Shown: positions 1-8,881 of the stretch, in pieces
Layout of the letters: every line of letters starts with the position of its first letter
Position numbering within the stretch: position 1 is the first letter of the stretch
Origin: Jeotgalibacillus terrae
GTDB taxonomy: Bacteria; Bacillota; Bacilli; Bacillales; Jeotgalibacillaceae
Assembly: GCF_016908195.1 (NCBI RefSeq)
Contig: NZ_JAFBDK010000007.1
Span: forward strand, 124,001-188,000
Length of the DNA stretch: 64,000 bases
Direction of reading: 5' to 3'
Made by a program: the position numbers and the translations under genes
Notes under the pieces: model-generated
Told to the model about the DNA's origin: nothing
Databases searched by the model: none
Seen by the model: the letters and a program-made list of their open reading frames with translations, nothing else

Positions 1-1
1 G

Positions 2-1120
2 ATTGGCTGGATTGTTGCAAAGATTGTACGGGACATTGTCTCTAACTTCCTTCATGCAGTCGGAACAGATAAGCTTGGCACAAGACTGGGTCTTGATAAA
101 GTACTGAAAGACACGTCTATTTCATCAATTATTGGAACAATCGTGTTCGTTCTGATTATGATTCCAGTCACAATCTCAGCGCTTGAACGTCTGCAGATTG
201 AAGGAATTACAGGCCCTGCGATTAACATGCTTGATGACGTCATGGCAATGATTCCGAACATTGTCATTGCGATTCTTCTGATCTTTGTTGGTCTGTTCAT
301 TGGTAAATGGGCACGCCGTTTCACAGCGGATCTCCTTTCAAGACTCAGCTTTAATAACGTAACAAGCCATCTCCGCGTTGGCGGATGGAAAGCATCAGGC
401 AGCAGTATGACACCATCTGATATTGTTGGTTATCTTGTACAGATTATTGTTGTGATTCTGTTTGTTGTTGAAGCTTTCCAGATTGTTGGACTCAGCTTCC
501 TTGTCGATCTTGGCACAGCAGTCCTGGCATTCCTGCCAAGCGTGATTACTGCGATTGTGATTCTTGGACTTGGTATTATCCTGGCAAATGTGGTCAAGCG
601 CATTCTTGCAAGCCTGCTTGAAGGATCAGAGCTTTCAATGCTCAGCTCAGTCGCGAAGTATGCGATTATGGCCCTTGCACTCTTCATGGCACTTGACCAG
701 CTGGGTGTAGCAGATACAATTGTGAACTCAGCGTTCATTCTGATTCTTGGTGCAGCTGCACTGGCATTCGGTCTTGCCTTTGGACTTGGCGGTCGCGACA
801 ATGCTTCGCGCTACCTTGACAAAATGGAACGAAAAGCTGAAAACACTGAAATCAACAGAGAAAATGCAAAACGTGAAAAAGAGAAGATGAAAGAAGAACA
901 CCGTAACGAAGGCAGTCAGCATACTGAATCAACACCTCCTCAGGAAGCTGTGCGTGATGACGCAGATCAGAGACCTGTCGATCACGACTGGAGCGATGAT
1001 CTGTCACGTGACACATCAGCATGGGACAGCGTAAACGATTCAGATGACTTTGAAAATGATCAGCGCGGGAATAACCCATTTGCCCCTGATGATTTTGATA
1101 ACGATCGCCGCGGTGAATAA
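2..1120 (+). CDS. mechanosensitive ion channel family protein, 5' partial
   Basis: The frame is open from base 2 to the stop at 1118-1120, so the gene begins left of the window; 372 codons are visible. About five hydrophobic helices are seen. Two of them (ILLIFVGLFIGKWARR and IVILGLGIILANVVKR) have the glycine-rich pattern of the 'conserved TM helix' repeat found in small MscS-related channels. The last ~100 residues are a hydrophilic, Asp/Glu/Lys-rich tail with no membrane segment. The likely role is an osmotic-tension-gated or related membrane channel; specificity cannot be read. The gene converges on the sugar-type ABC operon and shares a bidirectional terminator with it. Confidence 0.8.
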   Translation: MGWIVAKIVRDIVSNFLHAVGTDKLGTRLGLDKVLKDTSISSIIGTIVFVLIMIPVTISALERLQIEGITGPAINMLDDVMAMIPNIVIAILLIFVGLFIGKWARRFTADLLSRLSFNNVTSHLRVGGWKASGSSMTPSDIVGYLVQIIVVILFVVEAFQIVGLSFLVDLGTAVLAFLPSVITAIVILGLGIILANVVKRILASLLEGSELSMLSSVAKYAIMALALFMALDQLGVADTIVNSAFILILGAAALAFGLAFGLGGRDNASRYLDKMERKAENTEINRENAKREKEKMKEEHRNEGSQHTESTPPQEAVRDDADQRPVDHDWSDDLSRDTSAWDSVNDSDDFENDQRGNNPFAPDDFDNDRRGE

Positions 1121-1130
1121 AACAGATTTG

Positions 1131-1166
1131 AAAAGAGCTTTCATGCCGCGGCATGAAAGCTCTTTT
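1131..1166. terminator. bidirectional terminator, perfect palindrome
   Basis: A 17-bp perfect inverted repeat (AAAAGAGCTTTCATGCC and its complement) separated by 2 bases sits just after the channel stop. A-rich and T-rich ends on both sides suit termination from both directions between the convergent genes. Confidence 0.8.
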
Positions 1167-1260
1167 GCGGTTATCGTAAAATACTGAAATACGATTATAT
1201 CCGGTTGGTGGTTGATAACATCATTTTCTTCAGCTTTTTTAAATAACCGCTTTTTCATCA

Positions 1261-2289
1261 CTACTCTTTTTTCCTGAAGTACGTCAGTGCAAGTGCACCA
1301 ACAAGAATGCCGCCTTTAATAATATCCTGAGCGTAGTATGGCACGTTCATCATTGTCAGTCCATTTAACAGAATCCCGATAATGATCGCCCCGACAAACG
1401 TTCCAATCACATTCGGTTTTCCAGCACCGAAGACGGAATAACCGATAAGTGCTGCCGCCACACCATCCATCAGCAGCGGATCTCCTGCTGATACCTGACC
1501 TGTACCAATCCTTGCGGCAAGGACAATTCCTGCCAGTGCTGCAAAGACCCCACTGATCACATAAGCATATGTGCGGTATCGGTTGACCGGCACGCCGGAC
1601 AGACGCGCCGCTTCTTTATTCCCGCCAGTCATATAGAACAGGCGTCCTGCACGCGTATAATTCAGGAATAAGTGAACAAGTGCAACGATCACAACCATCA
1701 GAATGACCGGAAAAGGAATATTAAAGAGACGTCCCTGACCAATAAACTGGAATGCCGGAATAAATATACCTGGCGCCGTTCCACTCCCGTCCGGCATCGG
1801 CATATTACCGTAAATTGAATATCCTTTTGTATAAGTCAGATGGACACCGTTGATGATATACATGACTGCAAGGGTTCCGATCAGATCTGGAATCCTAATC
1901 TTTACTACTATAAATGCGTTAATCAAACCAATCAGGGCACCCAATACGAGCGGAACAATCAGTACGACTAACAGTTCCTGACTGTGCCACACAAGCAGTG
2001 CGCCGCTTGCGACTGTCGCAAGACTCACAGTTGAGCCTACAGATAAGTCAAAGCCGCCTACGATCATCGAAAACGTTACGCCAATCGCGACAAGCGTGAC
2101 AATCGAGATTGAGCGGAGAATATCAGTAATGTTGCCATACGTTAAAAACTGTTCATTTGTGAGACTGAAAAATACAATAATCAGTCCGAGTGCCAGGAGT
2201 GTGCCAAATTTCATGAAGAAGTTGACGATCCGCTCCTTAAGGTCTGCCTGTTGCGGATAGTCGCTTATATTCAGCTGTTTCAACTGCAT
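1261..2289 (-). CDS. ABC transporter permease, ribose/RbsC type (probable methylthioribose uptake)
   Basis: This is a 342-residue polytopic protein of the RbsC family (BPD_transp_2) with about ten hydrophobic segments. The family motif region SGVFAALAGIVLAARIGTG is present near residues 245-265. It would form the membrane channel of the importer encoded with the next two upstream genes. The first ATG (2289) lies only two bases after AGGAGG; the TTG two codons later (2283) has ideal 8-base spacing and may be the true start. The gene overlaps the end of the ATPase gene by 53 bases. Its position behind mtnK-mtnA suggests methylthioribose as substrate; comparative genomics of methionine regulons has predicted such a transporter (MtnABC). 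Substrate is inference. Confidence 0.85.
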   Translation of the reverse strand: MQLKQLNISDYPQQADLKERIVNFFMKFGTLLALGLIIVFFSLTNEQFLTYGNITDILRSISIVTLVAIGVTFSMIVGGFDLSVGSTVSLATVASGALLVWHSQELLVVLIVPLVLGALIGLINAFIVVKIRIPDLIGTLAVMYIINGVHLTYTKGYSIYGNMPMPDGSGTAPGIFIPAFQFIGQGRLFNIPFPVILMVVIVALVHLFLNYTRAGRLFYMTGGNKEAARLSGVPVNRYRTYAYVISGVFAALAGIVLAARIGTGQVSAGDPLLMDGVAAALIGYSVFGAGKPNVIGTFVGAIIIGILLNGLTMMNVPYYAQDIIKGGILVGALALTYFRKKE

Positions 2290-3775
2290 TACCTCCTGTC
2301 GCTGCAGTCATCAGGCGCGCTTCAGTTGCTTCCTGATTCTGCATTTCATCTGTTATTTCCCCATCTGCCATCACCAGAATCCGGTCAGCAATCTGAAGTA
2401 ATTCATCAAACTCACTTGTGAAGTAAAGGATACCTTTGCCCTGGTCAGCTAAATGTGTAATCAGACGGAACACATCATTTTTTGCTCCGATATCAATTCC
2501 TTTTGTCGGCTCATCAAAAATAAATACGTTACTGTCGTGATTCAGCCACTTACCGATCGAGACCTTCTGCTGATTACCGCCACTGAGATGTTTCAGCAGT
2601 GCTTTTGGGGAAGATGTCACGATACCGAGCTCTTCAATCTGCTGAAGTGCAGACTGATGTTCTTTTCTACGATTAATCCAGCCGGCCGGCGAAAAGCTTT
2701 TCAACGCCGGAAGAGACAGGTTTTCCTGTACAGATGATTCGATCATTACACCGCTTTTACGGCGCTCTTCCGGAATAAATGAAAGACCTGCATTGACTGC
2801 ATGACTGGGACTTTTAATAGACACGCTGTGGCCGTTTACAAACCATTTTCCTTTTGCATTCGTTACACCAAAGATCGCATTGGCTGTTTCAGATTTCCCT
2901 GCTCCGACAAGACCTGCAACCCCAACAATTTCACCCGCTCCAACTGTCAGGCTGACTTGTTTTCCGGTCTCAGGTACTGACAGATGATCAATTTCAAAAA
3001 TCGTTTCTCCGCTGATTTTACGGTGATGATAATCTGCTTTATGAAGCTGCTTGCCAAGCATGGTCTGAATCACTTCTTCAGATGAAACTTTCCCCGTTTC
3101 ATAGACAGCCACTGCTTTACCATCTCTCATCACAGTCATCCGTTCTGCAATTTGACTGATCTCCTGCATGCGGTGTGAGATATAGATCATACCGATCCCC
3201 TGTGTCTTTAACTCTTCAATCACCTGAAACAATTGCTTGGTTTCATGGTCGCTTAAAGGAGCAGTCGGTTCATCAAAAATAATAATTTTCGCCTCAGATG
3301 CCACTGCACGTGCAAGCAGGATCATCTGCTTTTGGGAGAGCGTGCAGTCTTCAGTCAGCTGATTCAGCGGAATATGCGTATTTACTTTTGCAAGCCGCTC
3401 CTTTGCAATACGACGTCGCTTTTTCCAGCTGATCGGACGGCTGTTTTTCCCTCCAACCGTTAAATCAAGAGTCAGGTTTTCAACAACAGGCAGATTCGGA
3501 ATCAGTCCCGTATCCACTTCCTGCACAACGATAGCAATTCCTTTTGCCTGTGCTTCAGACGGGGAAGTAAAATGGACTTCTTCCCCGTTGATTTGAATGA
3601 TGCCGCTATCTTTTTCGTAATCTCCCGAAAGGATCTTCACGAGTGTACTTTTACCCGCACCGTTTACGCCTAACAGCGCATGAACTTCGCCAGGTTCAAC
3701 GGAGAAGTCCACCTGCTTCAGGACATCGACCGGGCCAAATGACTTTGTAAGCTGTTGAACCTGTAGTAAACTCAT
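2237..3775 (-). CDS. sugar-type ABC transporter ATP-binding protein, two ABC domains (RbsA type)
   Basis: The 512-residue protein has two fused ABC modules. Walker A is GVNGAGKST at residues 36-44 and a second P-loop GLVGAGKSE lies near residue 285. Walker B IIFDEP and VFIFDEP and the second signature LSGGNQQK are visible. Domain 1 has a degenerate signature (LSQKQ), common in RbsA/MglA proteins. It energises import through the RbsC-like permease. I chose the ATG at 3775 because its ATGA overlaps the stop of the binding-protein gene, a translational-coupling arrangement; the frame upstream of it is only an extension into that gene. Substrate probably methylthioribose by context. Confidence 0.88.
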   Translation of the reverse strand: MSLLQVQQLTKSFGPVDVLKQVDFSVEPGEVHALLGVNGAGKSTLVKILSGDYEKDSGIIQINGEEVHFTSPSEAQAKGIAIVVQEVDTGLIPNLPVVENLTLDLTVGGKNSRPISWKKRRRIAKERLAKVNTHIPLNQLTEDCTLSQKQMILLARAVASEAKIIIFDEPTAPLSDHETKQLFQVIEELKTQGIGMIYISHRMQEISQIAERMTVMRDGKAVAVYETGKVSSEEVIQTMLGKQLHKADYHHRKISGETIFEIDHLSVPETGKQVSLTVGAGEIVGVAGLVGAGKSETANAIFGVTNAKGKWFVNGHSVSIKSPSHAVNAGLSFIPEERRKSGVMIESSVQENLSLPALKSFSPAGWINRRKEHQSALQQIEELGIVTSSPKALLKHLSGGNQQKVSIGKWLNHDSNVFIFDEPTKGIDIGAKNDVFRLITHLADQGKGILYFTSEFDELLQIADRILVMADGEITDEMQNQEATEARLMTAATGGNAVETAEYKRLSATGRP

Positions 3776-4929
3776 TGTGCGTTTTTCGCCTCCAGTGCGT
3801 CCATCCATGGTGAACGCGCAACATTTGGTGAGCCCCATCCTTCAATATGCTGACCGACATCAGCCATTGTCACAGGCTCATCCGGCAGATCACTCACATT
3901 TACAACAGAAGGATCAAGCGCGTAAATAGACGGTGTTTCTTCGCCTGCGATCTTCTGATACAGGAATCTTACCTGAACACCTGCCACTTCAGCAGGATCA
4001 GTTGCTGCTGTTGTCACCCATGGACTGTTTTCTGCCTGCATAATCTGCAGATCCTCATCACTTAAATCAATGCCGTATACTTTAATTTCATCGCGTCCTG
4101 CCTGCTGGATCGCACGCGTGACACCTTTTGCAAACTCGTCATATGGTGCAAAGACTGCATCAATTGATCCCTCTTCAGGATATTTCTTCAAGACAGCCTC
4201 CATCTGATTTTGTGAATCAAGTGCCGTGTTATTACTCACACTTCCAAAGCGCGCCACCTCTTCAATGTTCGGATAGTGCTCAAGGAATGCTTCATAAATG
4301 ACGTTACGTCTCTCAAGCGGTGTAAATCCGCCGGCCCATACATAAACAATATTTCCTTCTCCATCAATATCCTGTGCAAGCTGCTTCAATGTTCCCCACG
4401 CGAGGCTATAGTCATCCTGGCTGATTGCTGTCACGCCTTCAGCTGTAATATCATTATCAAATGTGACAACCGGGATTCCTTTTTCAAGCGCTTCTTCAAC
4501 GCCCTGATTCAGTGCTTCCGCGCGACCGTGGTCAATTAAAATCCCATCTACACCCTGGTTGATGGCTGTCTGAAGGTGATTGGCCATTTGTGATAAATCG
4601 TTGTTCGCATTGTAGATCTGAACTTCCCCGCCAAACTTTTCAACCTGTGCTTCAAGACCGCTTACGTACTGGGAAGCGAAAGTACCTGTTGAAAATTCCA
4701 TAATGGCAGCAATTTTCAGCGGCTGATCAACAGCTGCCGGGATCTCTGCATCACTTCCCTGCGATGTCTGTTCAGCTGATGTTTCCTCTGCAGCTTCAGC
4801 TGTTTCTTCTGCTGTCCCCTCAACTGCTTCCTCCGGCTCACTTTCTTCCTGTGATGAAGGCTGCTGGTCTGTGCATGCTGCAAGAATCAATGTTAATACG
4901 AGTAATAGTAAAGTAAGTCCTTTTTTCAT
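3772..4929 (-). CDS. ABC transporter substrate-binding lipoprotein, ribose-binding family
   Basis: A signal peptide with lipobox LAAC is followed by a Glu/Ala/Thr-rich linker (residues ~25-65) that would tether the domain to the membrane. The rest is a periplasmic-binding-protein type 1 fold (KIAAIMEFSTGTF, later GILIDHGRAEALNQGVEEAL) like RbsB. It should capture the ligand outside the cell for the permease and ATPase encoded downstream. ATG 4929 is preceded by AAAGGAG at 8 bases; a GTG three codons earlier overlaps that site and is rejected. A 150-base gap with a hairpin separates it from mtnA upstream. The likely ligand is methylthioribose or a related pentose; inference from neighbours. 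Confidence 0.85.
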   Translation of the reverse strand: MKKGLTLLLLVLTLILAACTDQQPSSQEESEPEEAVEGTAEETAEAAEETSAEQTSQGSDAEIPAAVDQPLKIAAIMEFSTGTFASQYVSGLEAQVEKFGGEVQIYNANNDLSQMANHLQTAINQGVDGILIDHGRAEALNQGVEEALEKGIPVVTFDNDITAEGVTAISQDDYSLAWGTLKQLAQDIDGEGNIVYVWAGGFTPLERRNVIYEAFLEHYPNIEEVARFGSVSNNTALDSQNQMEAVLKKYPEEGSIDAVFAPYDEFAKGVTRAIQQAGRDEIKVYGIDLSDEDLQIMQAENSPWVTTAATDPAEVAGVQVRFLYQKIAGEETPSIYALDPSVVNVSDLPDEPVTMADVGQHIEGWGSPNVARSPWMDALEAKNAQ

Positions 4930-5015
4930 TTTCTGCACTCCTTTAAAAAGTTAATTTATTAAAGTCAATGGGTATACTGATCAATTTAGTAGGGAAAAGG
5001 TTGTTGCTGATAAAC

Positions 5016-5073
5016 GGTTCACTGCGCTGATACGTGCATGTGATACATTGGGCAATTAGCAGCGGAGTGAACC
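5016..5073 (-). promoter_or_regulatory. intergenic hairpin between mtnA and the ABC transporter genes
   Basis: GGTTCACT and AGTGAACC close a long stem extended by CGCTG/CAGCG after one C-C mismatch, around a loop of about 30 bases. No U-run follows on the minus strand, so it is not an ordinary terminator. It may be an RNA-processing or stability element that sets transporter expression apart from mtnKA; function unknown. Confidence 0.5.
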
Positions 5074-5080
5074 AGTATTT

Positions 5081-6133
5081 TTATATACGTGCCGGCTCAA
5101 ACAGTTCGGCCAGGCCGCTTTCATAATCACCTGATACAATACCTTTTTCTGTGATGATACCTGTAATCAGTTCGTGCGGTGTGACATCAAATGCTGGATT
5201 GAATACATTAATTCCTTCAGGGGCAATCCGTTTCCCTGCAATATGGGTAATTTCTTCGGCGTGCCTTTCTTCAATGACAATATCGTCACCGGTTGCTGTA
5301 TGCAAATCAATCGTTGATAGCGGTGCTGCGATATAGAACGGGATCCCGTGTGCTTTCGCTAAAATCGCCAGCCCGTATGTACCGATTTTGTTCGCTGTAT
5401 CACCGTTGGCTGTGATGCGGTCGGCACCGACTAAAATGGCATCGATCTGTTTTGTTCTCAGTACGTGAGCTGCCATATTGTCTGTGATAAGCGTCACGTC
5501 AATCCCTGCCTGCTGAAGCTCCCATGCAGTCAGCCTCGCTCCCTGAAGAACCGGTCTGGTTTCAGTTGCAAAGACACTGATATCTGCCCCCTGTTCCTTT
5601 GCAATGTAAAATGCGCCAAGGGCAGTACCGTATTTTGAGGTGGCAATCGCACCTGTATTACAGTGTGTGAGAACCGTTGCCTGTTCCGGCAGGAGTGAAA
5701 AGCCGTACTCACCAATCCGTCTGCATGTTTCCTCATCCTCCTGCTGAATCAGAATCGCTTCTGTTTCAAGTCGTGTGATGACTTTTTCAGCAGAAGCCTC
5801 TTCACCAGATGCCTTCAGCAATCTTTGAAGTGCCCACGACAGATTGACCGCTGTTGGTCGTGAAGAATTCAGGTAGGCTGATTTTTCCGTCAGATCCGTT
5901 TTCAAAGTCTGAAGGTCATCAGATCCGTTCTTTTTCGCCCAAAGTGCTAAGCCATATGCTGCTGCAATGCCGATTGCAGGCGCGCCTCTCACCTTCAGTT
6001 CACTGATGCTGTCCCAGACGTCTTCAATTGTTTTTAAAAAGATGTATTCCACTTCACCGGGAAGTTTCTGCTGATTCAAAAGTCTGATCGCATCACCTTC
6101 CCAGATCACCGGTTTAATAAATTCTGCTGTCAT
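5081..6133 (-). CDS. mtnA: S-methyl-5-thioribose-1-phosphate isomerase
   Basis: MtnA converts methylthioribose-1-phosphate to methylthioribulose-1-phosphate in the cytoplasmic methionine salvage pathway. The 350-residue length fits the family. Diagnostic segments are [25 protein letters not shown] carrying the catalytic Cys, and [18 protein letters not shown] carrying the catalytic Asp. ATG 6133 overlaps the mtnK stop as ATGA and has GGAG upstream; the longer frame reaching 6181 only reads into mtnK. It is the third gene of an operon driven from the SAM riboswitch at 8099-8222, and takes its substrate from MtnK. Confidence 0.97.
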   Translation of the reverse strand: MTAEFIKPVIWEGDAIRLLNQQKLPGEVEYIFLKTIEDVWDSISELKVRGAPAIGIAAAYGLALWAKKNGSDDLQTLKTDLTEKSAYLNSSRPTAVNLSWALQRLLKASGEEASAEKVITRLETEAILIQQEDEETCRRIGEYGFSLLPEQATVLTHCNTGAIATSKYGTALGAFYIAKEQGADISVFATETRPVLQGARLTAWELQQAGIDVTLITDNMAAHVLRTKQIDAILVGADRITANGDTANKIGTYGLAILAKAHGIPFYIAAPLSTIDLHTATGDDIVIEERHAEEITHIAGKRIAPEGINVFNPAFDVTPHELITGIITEKGIVSGDYESGLAELFEPARI

Positions 6134-7344
6134 TTCTCCAGCCCCTTCAAATACGCCGTTAAGCTCTTTGGTGAGCGCCATACTGAGCGGTTAAAAATGA
6201 GTGATCTGCCTGTTTCAATCGCGCGTTGCTGCGCCTGCAGTCTGCCTGCTGCATTTTCAATCCCGTCAATATCCTCAACATGCGCAAGCCCTATGATGCG
6301 GCGGATCGTTTTACATCCTGCGAACCCAAGTGTATCCTGCCAGATTTTATGAATGACGTAATCCGCATACTGCTCTGTGCGCTGCCTATCGTCAAAGCCT
6401 TTCTCTAAAAGAAGTGTGCGGTAACGCTCTTCAAATACTGCCCACGTCTGCTCAATCGTCTCAAGCAGGTAGGCGCTGATCTCATGACGTCTGCTGTCAT
6501 CCGCTCTTTCCTGCTGGGCAATATAATTAAGCGTTAAGTTCGCAATGAATGCACCAATATCAAATCCGGCCGGTCCGTAAAAAGCAAACTCCGGGTCAAT
6601 GACTTTTGTTGAGGTCTCTGTTACAAACACGCTGCCTGTATGAAGGTCTCCGTGAAGCAATGTCTCCCCTTCAGTCAAGAATTGTTTTTTCAATTTTGCG
6701 ACTTCAAAGATTAGACGATCATCATGCCACAGTGATTCCACTGACTCCTGAAGGTTATCAGGGTATGAGTTGGATTCAGCATTGTAATAAGGATCCGTAA
6801 ATACCAGTTTTTCAGTGATATCGCATAAGTCCGGGTTCACAAACTGTCTCGCTAACTTTTTCTTTTCAACCGGACCAAGCGCTTCATCTGATGCATGAAA
6901 CAGGTTTTCAGCCAGGTAAGTGCCGATGTCTGCTGCTATATTCGGATAAATGTTCCCATCCAGCAATCCTTTACGGAGAATCACATGATCTGACAGATCC
7001 TCCATTACTGTTACTGCATAGTCGTCATCGTAATCAAATACCTGCGGCACAAGTTCCGGCACACGCTTCGCTGCTTCCTGCAGTGCCTGCCGCTCGATAC
7101 GCGCACGGTCAAGTGACAGCGGCCAGCTCTCGCCCACAACTTTTGCATAAGGGAGCGCCTGTTTGACAACCAGTGACTTGTCTGTCTGAAGATCTTTTAC
7201 GATAAAGACATAATTCAAGTTACCGTCACCAACCTCTTGACAAGTGACTTCCCGGCGGTCTGTAATCAGTCCTTTTTGCTCCAGATACACAAGAACACTT
7301 TGTTCTGTGAAAGGTTCATATATGTTTTCACGTACATTCGTCAT
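6130..7344 (-). CDS. mtnK: S-methyl-5-thioribose kinase
   Basis: MtnK phosphorylates methylthioribose with ATP, the entry step of methionine salvage. The 404-residue protein has the aminoglycoside-phosphotransferase-like fold: [13 protein letters not shown] (nucleotide loop), [18 protein letters not shown], the catalytic HGDLHTG and the metal-binding [15 protein letters not shown]. The match to B. subtilis MtnK runs over the whole length. GGGGAGAG precedes the ATG at 7344. The gene starts 15 bases after the sulfite-oxidase-like gene and overlaps mtnA by 4 bases, so the three are co-translated. Confidence 0.97.
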   Translation of the reverse strand: MTNVRENIYEPFTEQSVLVYLEQKGLITDRREVTCQEVGDGNLNYVFIVKDLQTDKSLVVKQALPYAKVVGESWPLSLDRARIERQALQEAAKRVPELVPQVFDYDDDYAVTVMEDLSDHVILRKGLLDGNIYPNIAADIGTYLAENLFHASDEALGPVEKKKLARQFVNPDLCDITEKLVFTDPYYNAESNSYPDNLQESVESLWHDDRLIFEVAKLKKQFLTEGETLLHGDLHTGSVFVTETSTKVIDPEFAFYGPAGFDIGAFIANLTLNYIAQQERADDSRRHEISAYLLETIEQTWAVFEERYRTLLLEKGFDDRQRTEQYADYVIHKIWQDTLGFAGCKTIRRIIGLAHVEDIDGIENAAGRLQAQQRAIETGRSLIFNRSVWRSPKSLTAYLKGLEK

Positions 7345-7359
7345 GATTGTCTCTCCCCT

Positions 7360-8022
7360 TTAATCAAATTCTTTTTTATGCCATTCATCTTCAGGAATTT
7401 CTAGGTCTTCTCCTGAGAATCGTTCTTCATTGTGTACTTCACCATAATTGTGAAAACCGTTGCGTTCCCAGAAGCCTGGGCGGTCTTCCTTCAGAAACTC
7501 AATGCCTCTGATCCACTTCACACTCTTCCAGAAATAAAGGTGCGGCACGATTAACCTGAATGGATAGCCGTGCTTTGCAGTGAGCGGCTTCCCTTCATAG
7601 GAATGCGCCAGCAGTATATCTTCTTTCAGTAGATCCTCAAGTGGCAGGTTCGTCTCGTAATCGTAATCACCATAAATCATGACGTATTTTGTGCCTTGAG
7701 GGATTTCAAAGTCTTTTAACAACTCTCTGATTGTCACACCGGTAAATGCGTTATCAAATTTCGACCACCTTGTGACGCAGTGGATATCTTTCACAATTGT
7801 AGTTTGTGGAAGCTGCATAAGCTCATCAAATGTAAACTCCCTATTTTGAACACCTTCTCCAAAAAGCTTGAAGTTCCATGTGGTAAGGTCATATTCCGGT
7901 ACTTCACCTTCATGGAGGATCGGAAATTTCTCTGTCAGCGTCTGACCTGGCGGGAGTCTGCCACCGTATGTATCTTTTTGAACGGGCGGCCTTGCTTTTT
8001 TCAGCCGTTCTGCTTTTCCCAT
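7360..8022 (-). CDS. sulfite oxidase-like molybdopterin oxidoreductase (YuiH family)
   Basis: The 220-residue protein matches the oxidoreductase molybdopterin-binding domain of the sulfite oxidase/MsrP superfamily. The HCVTRWS motif holds the expected molybdenum-ligand Cys. GYPFRLIVPHLYFWKSVKWIRGIEF is typical of the short cytoplasmic YuiH group. No signal peptide or heme domain is visible. ATG 8022 is chosen over a GTG at 8031 that abuts the AAGGAG site. It is the first gene after a SAM riboswitch and is tightly followed by mtnK, an unusual place for it. MsrP relatives reduce methionine sulfoxide, so a sulfur-oxidation repair role is possible but unproven. Confidence 0.88.
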   Translation of the reverse strand: MGKAERLKKARPPVQKDTYGGRLPPGQTLTEKFPILHEGEVPEYDLTTWNFKLFGEGVQNREFTFDELMQLPQTTIVKDIHCVTRWSKFDNAFTGVTIRELLKDFEIPQGTKYVMIYGDYDYETNLPLEDLLKEDILLAHSYEGKPLTAKHGYPFRLIVPHLYFWKSVKWIRGIEFLKEDRPGFWERNGFHNYGEVHNEERFSGEDLEIPEDEWHKKEFD

Positions 8023-8050
8023 CTGCTCCACGCTCCTTTTTTAGACATAT

Positions 8051-8080
8051 AAAAAGCCCCTTTCTATAAAAGAAAGAGGC
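8051..8080 (-). terminator. riboswitch-controlled intrinsic terminator
   Basis: On the minus strand GCCTCTTTCT pairs with AGAAAGGGGC and is followed by TTTTT. The CCTCTT arm can pair instead with AAGAGG at the end of the SAM aptamer, giving the antiterminator. It lies between the aptamer and the first gene of the mtnK operon. Confidence 0.9.
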
Positions 8081-8098
8081 AGAATTAGACTGATTCGA

Positions 8099-8222
8099 CC
8101 TCTTATCTCTCAGACCATTACGTCTGTTGGATGTAGCACCGTGTCCCTGCTGAATATATACAGCGGGGCCGGTTGCCGGGCTTCATAGGGCCAATTCCCT
8201 CAGCCAACTCTCGATAAGAGTG
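8099..8222 (-). promoter_or_regulatory. SAM-I riboswitch (S-box) of the sulfite-oxidase-like/mtnKA operon
   Basis: Reading the minus strand, the P1 stem (CTCTTATC with GATAAGAG) encloses the S-box core: GAGAGTTGGCTGAGGGA, then GAAGCCCGGCAACC, then GGTGCTACATCC. High SAM would stabilise P1 and free the terminator at 8051-8080, so the operon is expressed when SAM is low. Identification rests on the conserved S-box words and the terminator pairing. Confidence 0.97.
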
Positions 8223-8269
8223 GTATATGCGATTGGATGTTTCTGGTTTATTTCGATTTCATAATTGCA

Positions 8270-8299
8270 AGTTTACGGAATTGAGTGACTGTTTGTCAA
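8270..8299 (-). promoter_or_regulatory. sigma-A-type promoter for the minus-strand S-box operon
   Basis: Reading the minus strand, TTGACA (8299-8294) and TAAACT (8275-8270) are 18 bases apart, about 48 bases before the aptamer. Confidence 0.6.
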
Positions 8300-8331
8300 T
8301 GCGTTTTTCAAAAAAAATTTTTGGATAACTA

Positions 8332-8459
8332 CGGATCCTTTCCGTGAAAGACTTCGCTTTCCGCGGAAGAACGCCCAGGCCAATCAGAAAACCACAGCCT
8401 TCCGGGGGCTTTCACGATCGTTTTCTGCAGGAGACTCCGTCCTTCACTCCAAGGATCCG
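8332..8459. repeat. structured inverted-repeat element, copy E1 (divergent)
   Basis: A ~128-base element has ends CGGATCCTT and AAGGATCCG that are perfect inverse complements, with a second matching tract inside (GTGAA...TTCAC). Internal words such as CTTTCCGCGGAAG and TTCTGCAGGAGACTCC resemble the other five copies in this window. It lies between the two divergent riboswitch promoters. From 8460 to 8620 no further feature is seen. Confidence 0.6.
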
Positions 8460-8623
8460 CTTAAAATGTATTTACAAATTCTATATATATTTTCTATGCT
8501 ACTTAGAGCCGTTGTTGACCTACGTTACAGTCTGAAGCGGAAAACACCCGCTAAATTATAAGTAACATGACAATTTCACTCATAAACTAAAAGTACAAAA
8601 ATATAATTTTCTGAAAAAGCGGC

Positions 8624-8651
8624 TTGACGTTTTTGAAGATGTCTGCCATAA
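8624..8651 (+). promoter_or_regulatory. promoter of the mtnWXBD operon
   Basis: TTGACG (8624-8629) and CATAAT (8646-8651) are spaced by 16 bases, about 40 bases upstream of the plus-strand S-box aptamer. Confidence 0.65.
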
Positions 8652-8690
8652 TTCGGTACATGATTTTAAATCCAACCGAATACGTATGAA

Positions 8691-8804
8691 ACTCTTATAA
8701 AGAGCAGGTGGAGGGACGAGCCCGATGAAACCCGGCAACCTGTTTCAGCAATAAAAAGCTGATTCAAGGTGCTAATTCTCACAGCGAAAGCTGAAGGATA
8801 AGAG
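8691..8804 (+). promoter_or_regulatory. SAM-I riboswitch (S-box) of mtnWXBD
   Basis: CTCTTAT pairs with ATAAGAG to form P1. Inside are AGAGCAGGTGGAGGGA, GATGAAACCCGGCAACC, the P3 stem CAGC...GCTG, GGTGCTAATTC and a GCGAAAGC P4 hairpin, the standard S-box order. The 3' end AAGAGGAAG can pair with the first arm of the terminator at 8826, giving the SAM-off antiterminator. Confidence 0.97.
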
Positions 8805-8825
8805 GAAGAACATGCATTTTTGATG

Positions 8826-8855
8826 TCCGCTTCCTCTTTGGGAGCGGATTTTTTA
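8826..8855 (+). terminator. riboswitch terminator before mtnW
   Basis: TCCGCTTCC pairs with GGGAGCGGA around a TCTTT loop, followed by six T. It is the expression platform of the S-box just upstream; mtnW begins 27 bases after it. Confidence 0.92.
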
Positions 8856-8881
8856 TTTTGGTTTTTGAAAGGATGTAGACA

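Noticed and set aside
8344-8535. 63-codon plus-strand frame
   Set aside because: Lies inside repeat element E1 and has no ribosome site.
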